Below are positions 6,014 to 15,009 of a DNA stretch of 24,494 nucleotides, one piece after another. Source of the stretch: Lachnotalea sp. AF33-28 (GTDB lineage Bacteria; Bacillota; Clostridia; Lachnospirales; Lachnospiraceae); NCBI RefSeq assembly GCF_003477885.1, contig NZ_QUEE01000027.1, positions 1 through 24,494 of the forward strand, in the 5' to 3' direction. The notes under the pieces are model-generated. The model searched no databases, was not told the origin of the DNA, and worked only from the letters and a program-made list of their open reading frames with translations. The first letter of the stretch is position 1, and every line of letters begins with the position of its first letter. A program made the position numbers and the translations under genes.

Positions 6014-8221
6014 ATGGAGATATCAACGGTAAACGTTAAGGATTTAGTAGAAAAAGGAATTGCAATCCTTACCGAACCCCCAAAACGGCTGCCTACTGAT
6101 ACCATGACGGATGCACCGTTACTGGGTAATGGAGATTTAGGTGCCGCAATTGGCGGAGATGGTGCAGAGCAAGTCTTTTATTTGGGAAAGAATGATTTTT
6201 GGACGCAAGCACATTTGGCGCAAACGGACAAGCAGCGACAGCAGCGCCTCCTGGAAAAAGAAGGACGCCGTTCGGGCACTCGCATTGTTCCGGCCGGCTG
6301 GTTGAAGATTGAAGTGCCGGCGTTACAAGGGTGTTCCTATCATACGGAACAAAATCCTTATTATGCGGAGGTTTTATCCGTATATCAAAAGGGTGATATG
6401 GATGTACGTTACACCTCTTTTATAAGTGCAGAAAAAAATATTCTTGCAGTGGAGATGGAAAATATAGGTAAAGATCCTCTGCATATAATATTTTCTTCAA
6501 TGCCCGGTATTTTCGGTACGTCAGAGATTTATGGATATTCTGATGGGATAAGAGATGATACTTTATGGTGGGAATATCCGGCAGAGCCTTATTCGCTGAA
6601 GGGAAGCCGATGGCTGTTTGCCAGTATTGCTACAGATATTATGACGCAGTATCATCCGGAATATATAAGTGACAAAGGAGGAGAATTTTGGCTGTTACCA
6701 GATAAAAAGGTTCATATGATTATGGCTGTTCTGAGTGATTTGGATGCGGCAGATGCCAGGGAACAGGCCTGCAAGCTTTGTATTTCTTCAATTGTACAGT
6801 ATGCAGAAATACGGGAGGAACATCGAACATGGTGGAAAAGCTACTGGGAGAAATCTTTTGTCCAGACTGGTGATGATATATTGGATGCTTATTATTATTC
6901 GTCACTTTATTTTATTGGATCTGCGGTTCGATCAGGAAAAGTACAGCCAGGTTTATATGGACCGTGGATAACAAGTGACCGTCCGAAATGGACAGGCTCT
7001 TACACAATTAATTATAATTATGAATCACCGTATTTCTGTCTGTATACTGCTAACCGGACGGAATTGGCAGAGTCATATGTTGACCCGCTTTTGGAGATTA
7101 TCCCAATCGGTCAATTATATGCAAAAAATAAATTTGACCGTCCTGGAATCTGCCTTCCTGTGGAAATAGGGCCTTGGGGGACGGTTTGCTGTTCTCTGTT
7201 TCACCATCAGAAAATAAATGCCGCCTATTGCTGCTGTAATATTTTTATGCATTACTACATGACTTTGGATGAGACGATCGCACGAAAGGCATATCCTTTT
7301 GTATGGGAGGTCGTCCAATTCTGGGAAGCAGATTTAGTGTGGGAACATGGATGCTATAATATAGTAGGTGACTGCCTGTATGAGGAGTATTCCTGTAACG
7401 AGGAAGAAAAGAACAATGTGCTTGCGTTAGGCGCTTTGCGCATGTTATTTCGCGGAATATTGGACCTGAGTGAGGCTCTAAGCCTTCATGAAGAAAAAAA
7501 AGAAAAGTGGGAGCACATACTAAACCACCTCGCTCCGTTTCCAACGTTTATTCATAAGGGGGAAGAGGTGTTTAAGTTCAGCGAAAATGGCATCCCCTGG
7601 ATAGATAGAGATACAGCTGTTTGTCTCCGTCAGATCTATCCTTTTAACTGTATTGGTCTGGATTCACCGCCGGAACTGCTCCGGATAGCACTAAATACGG
7701 TCTGTCACAGAAATAATCATTTCGATGATTTTAATTCATTTTGTGAATATACCGTTATGTGTGCACGTGTAGGGAGGGATCCTCAACTGTTATATGATAA
7801 ACTCATAGAACAATGTCTGCTGCGCTCCTTTCCTAATCGGTTTATCTGGCATGGCGGTGGAGGTATGGAAGATTGCAGCGGTGTCACAAGCGGAATTAAC
7901 GAAATGATGCTGCAGAGTCATGAAGGAGTGGTGAGAATTTTTCCTGTTTGGCCACGGGATAAAGATGCTTCTTTCTACAGACTGCGTGCTTATGGAGCCT
8001 TTTTGGTCAGTGCGATGATCGAGCAGAATTATGTAAAAGTAATCCGTGTGGAAAGCGAAAAAGGTATGGAATTGACTATTGCGCTGCCATGGGAGCACAC
8101 GTCAATGAAAATCAACGGAAATAGTGCTGCAGTAATTGATGAAAGAAGAGCCGTGATTCCGACAAAACAGGGCGATGTTATAGAGTTCGAAGAAAGAATC
8201 TGCCTTCATACTGGACAGTGA
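6014..8221 (+). CDS. GH95-like six-hairpin glycosidase
   Basis: This 735-aa protein has no signal peptide, so it should act in the cytosol on imported sugar. The N-terminal beta-sandwich begins with APLLGNGDLGAAIGGDG and LGKNDFW, the pattern GH95 and related enzymes use (P.GNG.LGA ... LN...W). The middle carries aromatic/acidic segments typical of an (alpha/alpha)6 barrel, including DDFNSFCEYTVMCARVGRDP. The C-terminal part has SGINEMMLQSHEGVVRIFPVWP, very like the GH95 EMLLQSHEG...LLPALP signature. GH95 includes alpha-L-fucosidases and alpha-galactosidases, but overall similarity looks distant, so the substrate is open. AGGAG at 6000-6004 precedes ATG 6014. It follows the permeases by 23 bp and precedes the GH105 gene by 15 bp, clearly one operon. 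Confidence 0.75.
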   Translation: MEISTVNVKDLVEKGIAILTEPPKRLPTDTMTDAPLLGNGDLGAAIGGDGAEQVFYLGKNDFWTQAHLAQTDKQRQQRLLEKEGRRSGTRIVPAGWLKIEVPALQGCSYHTEQNPYYAEVLSVYQKGDMDVRYTSFISAEKNILAVEMENIGKDPLHIIFSSMPGIFGTSEIYGYSDGIRDDTLWWEYPAEPYSLKGSRWLFASIATDIMTQYHPEYISDKGGEFWLLPDKKVHMIMAVLSDLDAADAREQACKLCISSIVQYAEIREEHRTWWKSYWEKSFVQTGDDILDAYYYSSLYFIGSAVRSGKVQPGLYGPWITSDRPKWTGSYTINYNYESPYFCLYTANRTELAESYVDPLLEIIPIGQLYAKNKFDRPGICLPVEIGPWGTVCCSLFHHQKINAAYCCCNIFMHYYMTLDETIARKAYPFVWEVVQFWEADLVWEHGCYNIVGDCLYEEYSCNEEEKNNVLALGALRMLFRGILDLSEALSLHEEKKEKWEHILNHLAPFPTFIHKGEEVFKFSENGIPWIDRDTAVCLRQIYPFNCIGLDSPPELLRIALNTVCHRNNHFDDFNSFCEYTVMCARVGRDPQLLYDKLIEQCLLRSFPNRFIWHGGGGMEDCSGVTSGINEMMLQSHEGVVRIFPVWPRDKDASFYRLRAYGAFLVSAMIEQNYVKVIRVESEKGMELTIALPWEHTSMKINGNSAAVIDERRAVIPTKQGDVIEFEERICLHTGQ

Positions 8222-8236
8222 TTAGGAGGAAGATAA

Positions 8237-9313
8237 ATGTATAACAACCTTTCACAGCGTTTGGCTGATACAATTATCAAGAGATACCCGGAAGCCGATC
8301 TGTACCCTTACCGTTCATGGAGTTATCCGCAGGGATATTTACTTATTGGCATGATAAAGCTGTGGAATGCCACAGGAAACATACGTTATCGGGATTATAT
8401 TTACACATTCTGTAAGGCGCATGTCTCTGCGGATGGAAGTATTCTTGGTTTCACAGGCTGCAGTATGGATGACATGATGGCTGGCGCAGTTTTGGCTTGG
8501 ATGTACGAGCAGACTGGGGAGGAACGCTATGCGGCTGCCTGCCGCCGTATTTATAATGCATTTCAGGATTATCCAAGGACGCGGGAAGGTGGATTCCTTC
8601 ACAATCGCACAGAATACCCTGGTGAAATGTGGGTGGATGGTGTGTTCATGGGACAGATGTTTTACTGTAGATATGGCCGTGTCTTCCATGAACCGGCTTG
8701 CTTTGACGAGACTAAACGACAGCTGGAGCTGATTTACTATTATTGCCACACACACGGCGGCATGCTGGTTCATGCGTACAGTGAAGATTCACGTGCAGTC
8801 TGGGCGGGAAAGGACGGACGCTCGGAATGCGTTTGGAGTGAGGGACTGGGTTGGTATGCACTGATTCTAACCGAGGTGCTGGGTAATGTGCCACAAGAGC
8901 GTGGAGCCTGGCAGACTGCATGCCGCCAGTTAAAAGCTTTACTGGCGGGACTTTTAGCGATGCAGGATGAGAAGACAGGACTTTGGTATCAAATAGTAGA
9001 CCGCCCAGATCATCCAGATAACTGGTGTGATACTTCTGGCAGTGCAATGTTCACATATGCATTTGCTTATGCACTGCAACATGGCTTAGTGATAGATGCA
9101 GCCTATAAAAAGTGCGCTGGAAGAGGCTATGAAGCACTCTTGAAACGAGCGGTAATGAATGAAAATGGGCTTATTGATGTTTACGGTGCGTGTGAAGGTC
9201 TGTGCGTGCAAAAATGTTTTGATGATTATATCCGCTACCCTCAGAAGGTGAACGCGCAGGAGGCCGTATGCGGCTGCCTTTGGGCAGCTGTGGCTTCAGA
9301 GTTTCATGTGTAA
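8237..9313 (+). CDS. GH105-like unsaturated glycuronyl hydrolase
   Basis: This 358-aa protein has no signal peptide. It fits the GH88/GH105 six-hairpin family, which removes the 4,5-unsaturated uronic acid left by polysaccharide lyases from the non-reducing end of oligosaccharides. Visible landmarks are SMDDMMAG (Asp78/79), GEMWVDGVFMG with the expected catalytic Asp134, LVHAYS (His179) and SECVWSEGLGWY (197-207). The usual GH105 motif near the last is W-x-RGNGW; here it is WSEGLGW, which may mean a different aglycone preference. AGGAGG at 8224-8229 supports the start. As the last gene of the transport operon it suggests the imported sugar comes from a lyase-cut polymer such as rhamnogalacturonan. 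Confidence 0.83.
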   Translation: MYNNLSQRLADTIIKRYPEADLYPYRSWSYPQGYLLIGMIKLWNATGNIRYRDYIYTFCKAHVSADGSILGFTGCSMDDMMAGAVLAWMYEQTGEERYAAACRRIYNAFQDYPRTREGGFLHNRTEYPGEMWVDGVFMGQMFYCRYGRVFHEPACFDETKRQLELIYYYCHTHGGMLVHAYSEDSRAVWAGKDGRSECVWSEGLGWYALILTEVLGNVPQERGAWQTACRQLKALLAGLLAMQDEKTGLWYQIVDRPDHPDNWCDTSGSAMFTYAFAYALQHGLVIDAAYKKCAGRGYEALLKRAVMNENGLIDVYGACEGLCVQKCFDDYIRYPQKVNAQEAVCGCLWAAVASEFHV

Positions 9314-9349
9314 CAGAGAAGTTCTACGCGCTTTGAAGTTACCTCCCAA

Positions 9350-10930
9350 TTACACTTTGAAATTTTTCAAACAAGATTTTTTGTATTCGGAAGGCTTTTG
9401 ACCGGTACGCTTTTCGAACAGTCTGCTAAAGTATTTTGTATCTTTGTATCCAAGCGTTTCTGCAATTTCATACACATGAAAATCATTCATCAGCATTTTT
9501 TTTGATTCCTTAATTTTGAAATCTGTCACATAATCTGTAAAAAGCTGCCCGGTTTCCTTTTTAAACAGCCGGCACATGTAGGTTGGTGAGATATGAAAAA
9601 GTTGTGAGACTGAATTCAGACTTAAATCTTCTGACAAATGTGTCTTAATATATTCCTGGATGCGGGGGATTATGGCCGGAGCCTTTAAGTTGTTGATTCT
9701 TAGAAACTCTGTGTAAAGCTCTTTTAAAATGGAACTGGTAATGTTTTCAATTTGGCGTGGCTGGGTGACTGAATAGATAAACTTTATGTTTCCCAGACAG
9801 TCTGTAGAAGCATTGTTTTTTGAATAATCAAAAACGTCTCCTAAAGCATGGAATCCTAACAGGAGCAAATTGATAGATAGGATCTGTAATCCTACTAAAG
9901 GCATTTGTAAACTGACAGCATATTGCAGTATACTTCCTGAACAGTTTATGATTGCCTCAATATCCGCCTGCGCTAATGCATTTTTATATACGTCCCACAA
10001 CTTAGCCGGTATTACTTCGACAAAATGAGCGTGATCCAGATTGTCCATATAGCGGTTCACAGAGTTTGCCCCCTTAAGCAGCGTGAATACCAGGGAGCGG
10101 GTTGCTTCCTGTACAGAAAGAGGAATTTGATGAATAAGATGATATGTCCCTCCAACACCGAGTGTAACCGTACAGGACAACTCTGCATTAAGCATGGCAT
10201 GAAACCTTTTGAGAGAATCCGCAAGTTTCTTTTCCGGTGGTGTGGATGTAATCAGGATGAGGACAAATGATGTGGGCGTGTGCTTGTAATGCAGAATATT
10301 ATCACATAATAGTTTCCTCGATACGTCCACGAGTGTTTCTCTTATTTTTTCCACTGGCGTACTGCCATTAGGTAATTCAACATATAGAGCAGTATAATAT
10401 CCTTGAGGGATATGGACGGTTTCCATGCAATCTAACAATGAGAGCGCTTCTCTTTCATTATCGAAATAAGAATTGCAGAAGTCCCGCAGGGCAAGATCGT
10501 TAACGGCGCTGCAAAGGGACTCATATCGCCTTTGTTCCGCATTTTGTGCCCGCACAAGCTGTATACTGCGTATTGCTTTTTGAACTGCCAGAATCAGTTC
10601 ATCTTCATCAATAGGTTTGAGAATGTAGTCTATCACGCCCAGCTCGATGCCGGATTTGGCATAGTTAAAATCGGAGTAGCCGCTGATGATGATAAAGCGG
10701 GTATCCGTATTTGCGGTCTGCGCTACCATTTCAAGGCCGCTCATACTGGTCATACAGATATCAGTAATTACTATATCCGGACGCAGAGATTGGATCATAG
10801 CTGCACCTTGCGCACCGTCAACCGATTCTCCGATGATTTCACAATCCAATGCATTCCAGTCAATCAAGAGGTGTAAACCCTGGAGGATATTTTTCTCGTC
10901 ATCAACTAAAAAAACAGTATATGATGCCAT
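9350..10930 (-). CDS. YesN-type response regulator, receiver plus AraC HTH
   Basis: This 526-aa regulator has an N-terminal receiver domain with the acidic pair D10/D11, phospho-acceptor Asp57 (in PDIVITDICM), Ser83 and Lys105 (YILKPID). A long, poorly conserved middle follows. The C-terminus, from about residue 420, is an AraC pair of helix-turn-helices (LSLNSVSQLFHISPTYMCRL, then YEIAETLGYKDTKYFSRLF). The domain order and length match YesN-like regulators that control adjacent carbohydrate operons. The start is three bases after the kinase stop, and its AGGAG lies inside the kinase's last codons, so translation is probably coupled. It runs convergently to the sugar operon, whose promoter repeats are the natural target. 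No terminator is seen in the 36 bp between the operons. Confidence 0.93.
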   Translation of the reverse strand: MASYTVFLVDDEKNILQGLHLLIDWNALDCEIIGESVDGAQGAAMIQSLRPDIVITDICMTSMSGLEMVAQTANTDTRFIIISGYSDFNYAKSGIELGVIDYILKPIDEDELILAVQKAIRSIQLVRAQNAEQRRYESLCSAVNDLALRDFCNSYFDNEREALSLLDCMETVHIPQGYYTALYVELPNGSTPVEKIRETLVDVSRKLLCDNILHYKHTPTSFVLILITSTPPEKKLADSLKRFHAMLNAELSCTVTLGVGGTYHLIHQIPLSVQEATRSLVFTLLKGANSVNRYMDNLDHAHFVEVIPAKLWDVYKNALAQADIEAIINCSGSILQYAVSLQMPLVGLQILSINLLLLGFHALGDVFDYSKNNASTDCLGNIKFIYSVTQPRQIENITSSILKELYTEFLRINNLKAPAIIPRIQEYIKTHLSEDLSLNSVSQLFHISPTYMCRLFKKETGQLFTDYVTDFKIKESKKMLMNDFHVYEIAETLGYKDTKYFSRLFEKRTGQKPSEYKKSCLKNFKV

Positions 10931-10933
10931 GAG

Positions 10934-12688
10934 CTATACTCCTTTCTTTGCTTTTGGAATATTGATTATTACAGTGGTGCCGTTACCTGGACTGGAAGAA
11001 ATGTAAAGTGCGTGTTCAGGGCCATATTCCAGCATAAGGCGGCAGGAGATATTTCGCAGGCCAATGTTTTTGTATATATCTTTCTCTTCTTGAAAATCTA
11101 TCGGTAATTGCAGCATTTTATTTTGAGCGGCTAGTGCTTCAGGCTGTATTCCTATTCCATTGTCATGTATGCTGAAAATAATGGAGTCACCGTTGTCTTC
11201 ACCGGATATATAAAGATCCCCCGGTTCATTGGTATGCTCGTATCCATGTAGGATGCTGTTTTCAATGATTGGCTGGAAAATCAGGCTGATGACAGGAGTC
11301 AATAACAAACTGTCATCAAGATCAATGTGTAATGAAAATCGGTTGTCGTATCGTATATTTTGTAGATCGACATACGCTTTTACATGCTTGATTTCATCAG
11401 CGACCAGGTTGTTTTTATGATGCCGGTCCAGAGTGATGCGAAATAACTTACCCAGGTTTTTGATCATGATTGCGACTTCGATGTCCTGATTGACAACCGC
11501 CTTCATTCGGATCGATTCCAGAGTGTTGAAAAGAAAATGAGGGTTAATTTGCTGCTGTAATGCTTCTAACTGCGCTTGTTTTTGATGAAGTTCTGCTGTA
11601 TAGACATTTTGAATGAGATCATTTATTTTACAAATCATTAAGTCAAAGCTTTGAGAGAGATGTCCGATTTCATCGTTGGTGAAAATATTGGTCTGAATTT
11701 GGAAATTACCATCACGTACAGCATCCGCGGCTTGGGTGAGCTTTCGAATCGGGCGGACAAATCGGTGTGAAAGATAGACGGACAGAAGAATAAGCACAAT
11801 AATTAAGCCACGGGTGGTCCACCTGGAAAATCGTTCAAAGGATTGAACGCTGTAGAAAAGCTTATCCGTGGGGACGTGGATATCTACGGATACATCCCAT
11901 GTGGATGAGGAAGAATGAACAGTAAAATATTGATCTGAACGATTAAAAACATCTGCCGAGAAGTCCTCGCCGTACAGTCCGTCTGAGTTGGCAACTAGAG
12001 AACCGTTGGATGTGGTTACTACAATGGTGCCTCCGTTATCTTTAAGAACAGGCCCTACATCGATGAGATTCAAAATGTCGTTGCAGTCCAAAATAAGATA
12101 AAGCATACCTGCTATCTGATAATTCTGATCTTTAATAAGGCGTCCAAGCGCAAAAACTGGCTTGCCGTCACTATGGTATAAATAGTCTAACGAGTGTGCG
12201 GGAAATATAACGAGTTTCCCGGCAGCGCTGCGTATTTGCTCTTGGTCTGCAATCTCAAAAAAACGCGGATAATCGCTGATGCTATTGGCAATACCTGTTA
12301 CATAAGCTTCATTATCTTTATCCAGCAAAATAATACTGTGAATGTTGACTTGCTGCATGGATAATGTAAATAATTGTTTATTGATAACGGAAGTGTTATT
12401 ATATTTATCCATGGGTGTTTCAAATTCTGTGCACGTCAATGCATTGATTAATTCTGTGTTTAATAAAGTTGTTCGGGTCAAGCGGTTGAGTTCATCAAAA
12501 TAGTTTTCAAGGTTTATAACAATTTGACGGGAAAAAAGCTCTACATATTCGGAAGTGTTATCACGGATATTTTTCGCGGCGGTTAAGTTTAGCAGCCGCA
12601 TAGATAAAGTAAAGGGGAGAACAATCAATAAAGCAAAACTCAAAATCAGTTTAGCGAAAAGACTAAATTGACGATGACGATGTGGCAT
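10934..12688 (-). CDS. YesM-type sensor histidine kinase
   Basis: This 584-aa membrane kinase has one transmembrane helix near residues 11-29, an extracellular sensor region of about 250 residues (dCache-like by layout), a second helix near 293-308, a HAMP linker starting RPIRKLTQAADAVRDGNF, and a His_kinase domain with QQINPHFLFNTLES, where His384 is the phosphorylation site. The ATPase part shows PIIENSILHGYEH (N477), DNGIGI (509-514) and NIGLRNI (541-547). This is the LytS/YesM class, normally paired with YesN-like regulators. GAGG before the start (12696-12699 on the complement) supports ATG 12688. It is first in a two-gene operon and probably senses an external sugar, possibly through the neighbouring binding protein. 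Confidence 0.93.
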   Translation of the reverse strand: MPHRHRQFSLFAKLILSFALLIVLPFTLSMRLLNLTAAKNIRDNTSEYVELFSRQIVINLENYFDELNRLTRTTLLNTELINALTCTEFETPMDKYNNTSVINKQLFTLSMQQVNIHSIILLDKDNEAYVTGIANSISDYPRFFEIADQEQIRSAAGKLVIFPAHSLDYLYHSDGKPVFALGRLIKDQNYQIAGMLYLILDCNDILNLIDVGPVLKDNGGTIVVTTSNGSLVANSDGLYGEDFSADVFNRSDQYFTVHSSSSTWDVSVDIHVPTDKLFYSVQSFERFSRWTTRGLIIVLILLSVYLSHRFVRPIRKLTQAADAVRDGNFQIQTNIFTNDEIGHLSQSFDLMICKINDLIQNVYTAELHQKQAQLEALQQQINPHFLFNTLESIRMKAVVNQDIEVAIMIKNLGKLFRITLDRHHKNNLVADEIKHVKAYVDLQNIRYDNRFSLHIDLDDSLLLTPVISLIFQPIIENSILHGYEHTNEPGDLYISGEDNGDSIIFSIHDNGIGIQPEALAAQNKMLQLPIDFQEEKDIYKNIGLRNISCRLMLEYGPEHALYISSSPGNGTTVIINIPKAKKGV

Positions 12689-12736
12689 AAGCTACCTCAC
12701 AATCATAAAAACGTGGTAAAAATCGGTCCGTTTATT

Positions 12737-12765
12737 ATTATAGGCCGGTTGTATTTGGATGTAAA
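12737..12765 (-). promoter_or_regulatory. Promoter of the sensor/regulator operon
   Basis: Read on the - strand, TTTACA (12760-12765) and TATAAT (12737-12742) are separated by 17 bp. The -10 is perfect and the -35 is 5 of 6. The kinase start codon is 48 bp downstream of the -10 box. No copy of the 11-bp repeat found at the sugar operon is present here, so autoregulation through that site is not supported. Confidence 0.8.
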
Positions 12766-12838
12766 GCGGATTGGAATAATTGAATAAAAGCATTTATGTA
12801 AAGACTGGAAAATATGGTTGGACCCTAGCTGAGCCGGT

Positions 12839-12877
12839 TTGAATATTGCTTGTTATTCAATATAGGTATGATATAAT
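12839..12877 (+). promoter_or_regulatory. Extended -10 promoter of the exporter operon with inverted repeat
   Basis: TATAAT (12872-12877) is preceded by TGA, giving the extended form TGATATAAT. TTGTTA (12850-12855) lies 16 bp upstream as a 4-of-6 -35. TTGAATA (12839-12845) and TATTCAA (12854-12860) form an inverted repeat over the -35, a plausible operator. It is divergent from the kinase promoter, with about 70 bp between the two -35 regions. Confidence 0.7.
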
Positions 12878-12900
12878 TGGCCTATATAAGGTGAGAAAGT

Positions 12901-12969
12901 ATGTCTCTGATCCTTTGGGACGGGCATTGGCAGTTTAGTAATTCGGAATTAAAAATAACTCTATTATGA
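12901..12969 (+). CDS. 22-codon ORF, possible leader peptide
   Basis: ATG 12901 follows AGGTGAG (12889-12895) at a good distance and lies 23 bp after a strong extended -10 promoter, so it is the first ORF of the exporter transcript. It encodes 22 residues (MSLILWDGHWQFSNSELKIT, then LL) and its TGA overlaps an ATG at 12966 as ATGA, the arrangement used for translational coupling. That ATG opens the N-terminal remnant of a deleted exporter gene. It may be a coupling leader, a small peptide or a remnant; no family is recognised. Confidence 0.4.
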   Translation: MSLILWDGHWQFSNSELKITLL

Positions 12970-13174
12970 AACCGGGTATACATATGAATCTTAAGCAAAA
13001 ATATACAATAGCAGACAGCATAAAAGTGCCGCTTGAGTGCGCTCCCCAATGGATAACGGTGAAATAAAAGAGAGCGGAACGCACCAAGAACTGATGAGTT
13101 CCGGTGGATTATATGCGCGCATGTATCATGCACAGCAGGAATGGTATGATTTTAAACCGACTATGATGGAGTAA
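12966..13174 (+). pseudogene. ABC exporter gene with large internal deletion
   Basis: The first part (from ATG 12966 or 12984) encodes KYTIADSIKVPLECAP, which matches the N-terminus of the next gene's product (KFNILDSVRIPFQYAP). The last part, in another frame from 13049 to the TAA at 13172-13174, encodes MDNGEIKESGTHQELM, then GGLYARMYHAQQEWY. That is the extreme C-terminus of an ABC ATPase domain and lines up with SDGKIAEQGSHQKLM...YADMYNRQRRWY of the same neighbour. Everything between, about 540 codons by comparison with the neighbour, is missing, and the joint falls within 13044-13049. The two halves are out of frame, so this is a dead gene. It shows that three exporter genes once stood here in tandem. 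Confidence 0.8.
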
Positions 13175-13182
13175 GCATAATT

Positions 13183-15009
13183 ATGAACAGCAAAGATGCT
13201 TTTGCCGAAAATTCCTTTATTTATAATCGAAAATTTAATATTCTGGATTCCGTTCGTATTCCATTTCAGTATGCGCCGGCCTGTGTGTGCCAGATCGTAA
13301 TCCTGGATGTGATGCTGGCTTTCGTGCCGGTATGCAATACATATGCGGTGTCCGGATTCATTAACAACGCTCTGTCGTTTCTTAACGGCAGTACAGGTAT
13401 GGGAGCGGCAACCGGGTATATAGCGGCGATCGTCGCCCTGCTGATGTTCAGGCATATGGCCGGAATCGGTAAATCGTTAAGCCATACCAGACTGATCCAC
13501 AGGCTGAAAGAGACCTTTCAGATGGATGTCAGGATGCATCGTGCACGTCTGCTATACAGGTATTTTGAAGATGCCGAAACCTGTGATCTAATTGAGCGCG
13601 TGGGTAATGATGCGGATGAACGCATTGATAAAAGCTTCCGGAATGTGATGAATATTGCTAGTCTGTGCGTATCCGTCGCAGGTGTCATGGTGACGCTGAC
13701 GGTACAGATCTGGTGGGCTGGCATAGCCATATTGGCGCTGGCGGTTCCGCTGATGCTCCTGGCGGTCAGAAGCGGAAAGGCGGATTATAAGATGACTCAG
13801 GAGATGACAGGCAGGCAGCGCCGGTATAATTACCTGAAGGAAATGCTGCTGGGACGCAGCTATGTCTGCGAACGCGATTTGTTCCAGTATACGGAACCGA
13901 TCGCTGCGGAATACCGGAAAGAGTATGAGGAAGTCCGGCAGAAAGACTGCCGGGCAAAGCGCGGATGGTTTATAAAGCTTAAGATCGGCGGTCTGGCGAC
14001 AAGCCTTTTGTCCTATTCGATGATGCTTATCCTGCTGTTCCCCGTTATCCGTGGAACGCTAAGCATAGGCATGTATCTGGCCCTGGTCGGAACCGTGCTG
14101 GAACTTGTGAGCTTTCTTTCCTGGCAGATTACAGCCTATATGGATGCCATGGCAAAAGACATGGTATTTTACTCGGAACTGTCACAGATGATGGAATTGG
14201 AGACAGCAGAAGGGGATACGCTGAATGACAGAAAAGAAAAAGCGGTTTTTGGCCGGATTGAATTTTGTAATGTCCATTTTACATATCCGGGGCAGGATCA
14301 TGAAATATTGAGAGGCTTGAGCCTGACCATTGAGAACGGAAAGTCTTATTCGTTTGTGGGGATAAACGGCGCTGGGAAAACAACAGTGATTAAGCTCCTG
14401 ACTGGCCTGTATAAGGACTATACCGGTGAAATACTGGTGGACGGCAGGGAATTGCGCACTTTAAGCCAGGAATATTTAAGAGGACTGTTCGGCTGTATAT
14501 ATCAGGATTACTGCAGATATGAAATTATATTCTCCGAAAACATTACATTGGATACAGATGCGGATCTTTCGGATGATAAGTTTTTATCCTGCCTTAAGAA
14601 TGCTGGTCTGGAAGAGCTGTCGGGCAGACTCGCGGATGGCGTTCGGACAAATCTGGGAAAGCTTGAGGAGAATGGCGTCGGCTTATCCGGAGGGGAATGG
14701 CAGAAGGTTGCACTGGCAAGAGCTCTGTACCAGAATGCGGCTGTACTGATACTGGATGAGCCGACTGCCTCCATGGATCCCAGAGCTGAATTTGAGGTGT
14801 ACCAGACATTTAAAAGAACGTTTAAGGCACATACGGTTATCATGATCAGCCACAGGCTGGGGTCGACTTTGATGGCGGATCATATTTTTGTGCTGTCTGA
14901 CGGTAAAATTGCAGAACAGGGGAGCCATCAAAAGCTTATGAAGCTGCAGGGGATCTATGCAGATATGTATAATAGGCAGAGAAGGTGGTATCAGGATGAA
15001 ATTTCATAA
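13183..15009 (+). CDS. ABC exporter half-transporter (membrane domain fused to ATPase)
   Basis: This 608-aa protein has six transmembrane segments in residues 31-320, then a complete ATPase domain: Walker A GINGAGKTT (393-401), Q-loop Gln441 in CIYQDYCRYE, signature LSGGE (501-505), Walker B VLILDE (521-526) and switch His557. It is an MsbA/MdlB-like type IV (B-family) exporter half, expected to work as a dimer, probably with the next gene's product. The cargo is unknown: no lantibiotic, bacteriocin or protease domain is fused or adjacent. GGAG at 13168-13171 precedes ATG 13183, and the stop overlaps the next gene's start by 14 bp. It is intact, unlike the exporter genes on both sides. Confidence 0.9.
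   Translation: MNSKDAFAENSFIYNRKFNILDSVRIPFQYAPACVCQIVILDVMLAFVPVCNTYAVSGFINNALSFLNGSTGMGAATGYIAAIVALLMFRHMAGIGKSLSHTRLIHRLKETFQMDVRMHRARLLYRYFEDAETCDLIERVGNDADERIDKSFRNVMNIASLCVSVAGVMVTLTVQIWWAGIAILALAVPLMLLAVRSGKADYKMTQEMTGRQRRYNYLKEMLLGRSYVCERDLFQYTEPIAAEYRKEYEEVRQKDCRAKRGWFIKLKIGGLATSLLSYSMMLILLFPVIRGTLSIGMYLALVGTVLELVSFLSWQITAYMDAMAKDMVFYSELSQMMELETAEGDTLNDRKEKAVFGRIEFCNVHFTYPGQDHEILRGLSLTIENGKSYSFVGINGAGKTTVIKLLTGLYKDYTGEILVDGRELRTLSQEYLRGLFGCIYQDYCRYEIIFSENITLDTDADLSDDKFLSCLKNAGLEELSGRLADGVRTNLGKLEENGVGLSGGEWQKVALARALYQNAAVLILDEPTASMDPRAEFEVYQTFKRTFKAHTVIMISHRLGSTLMADHIFVLSDGKIAEQGSHQKLMKLQGIYADMYNRQRRWYQDEIS

Noticed and set aside
9314..9349. Shared bidirectional terminator between the convergent sugar and regulator operons
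   Set aside because: No inverted repeat with T-run is visible in these 36 bp; the transcripts may overlap.
13126..13455. 109-codon - strand frame over the exporter start
   Set aside because: Antisense shadow of a gene with complete ABC exporter motifs.
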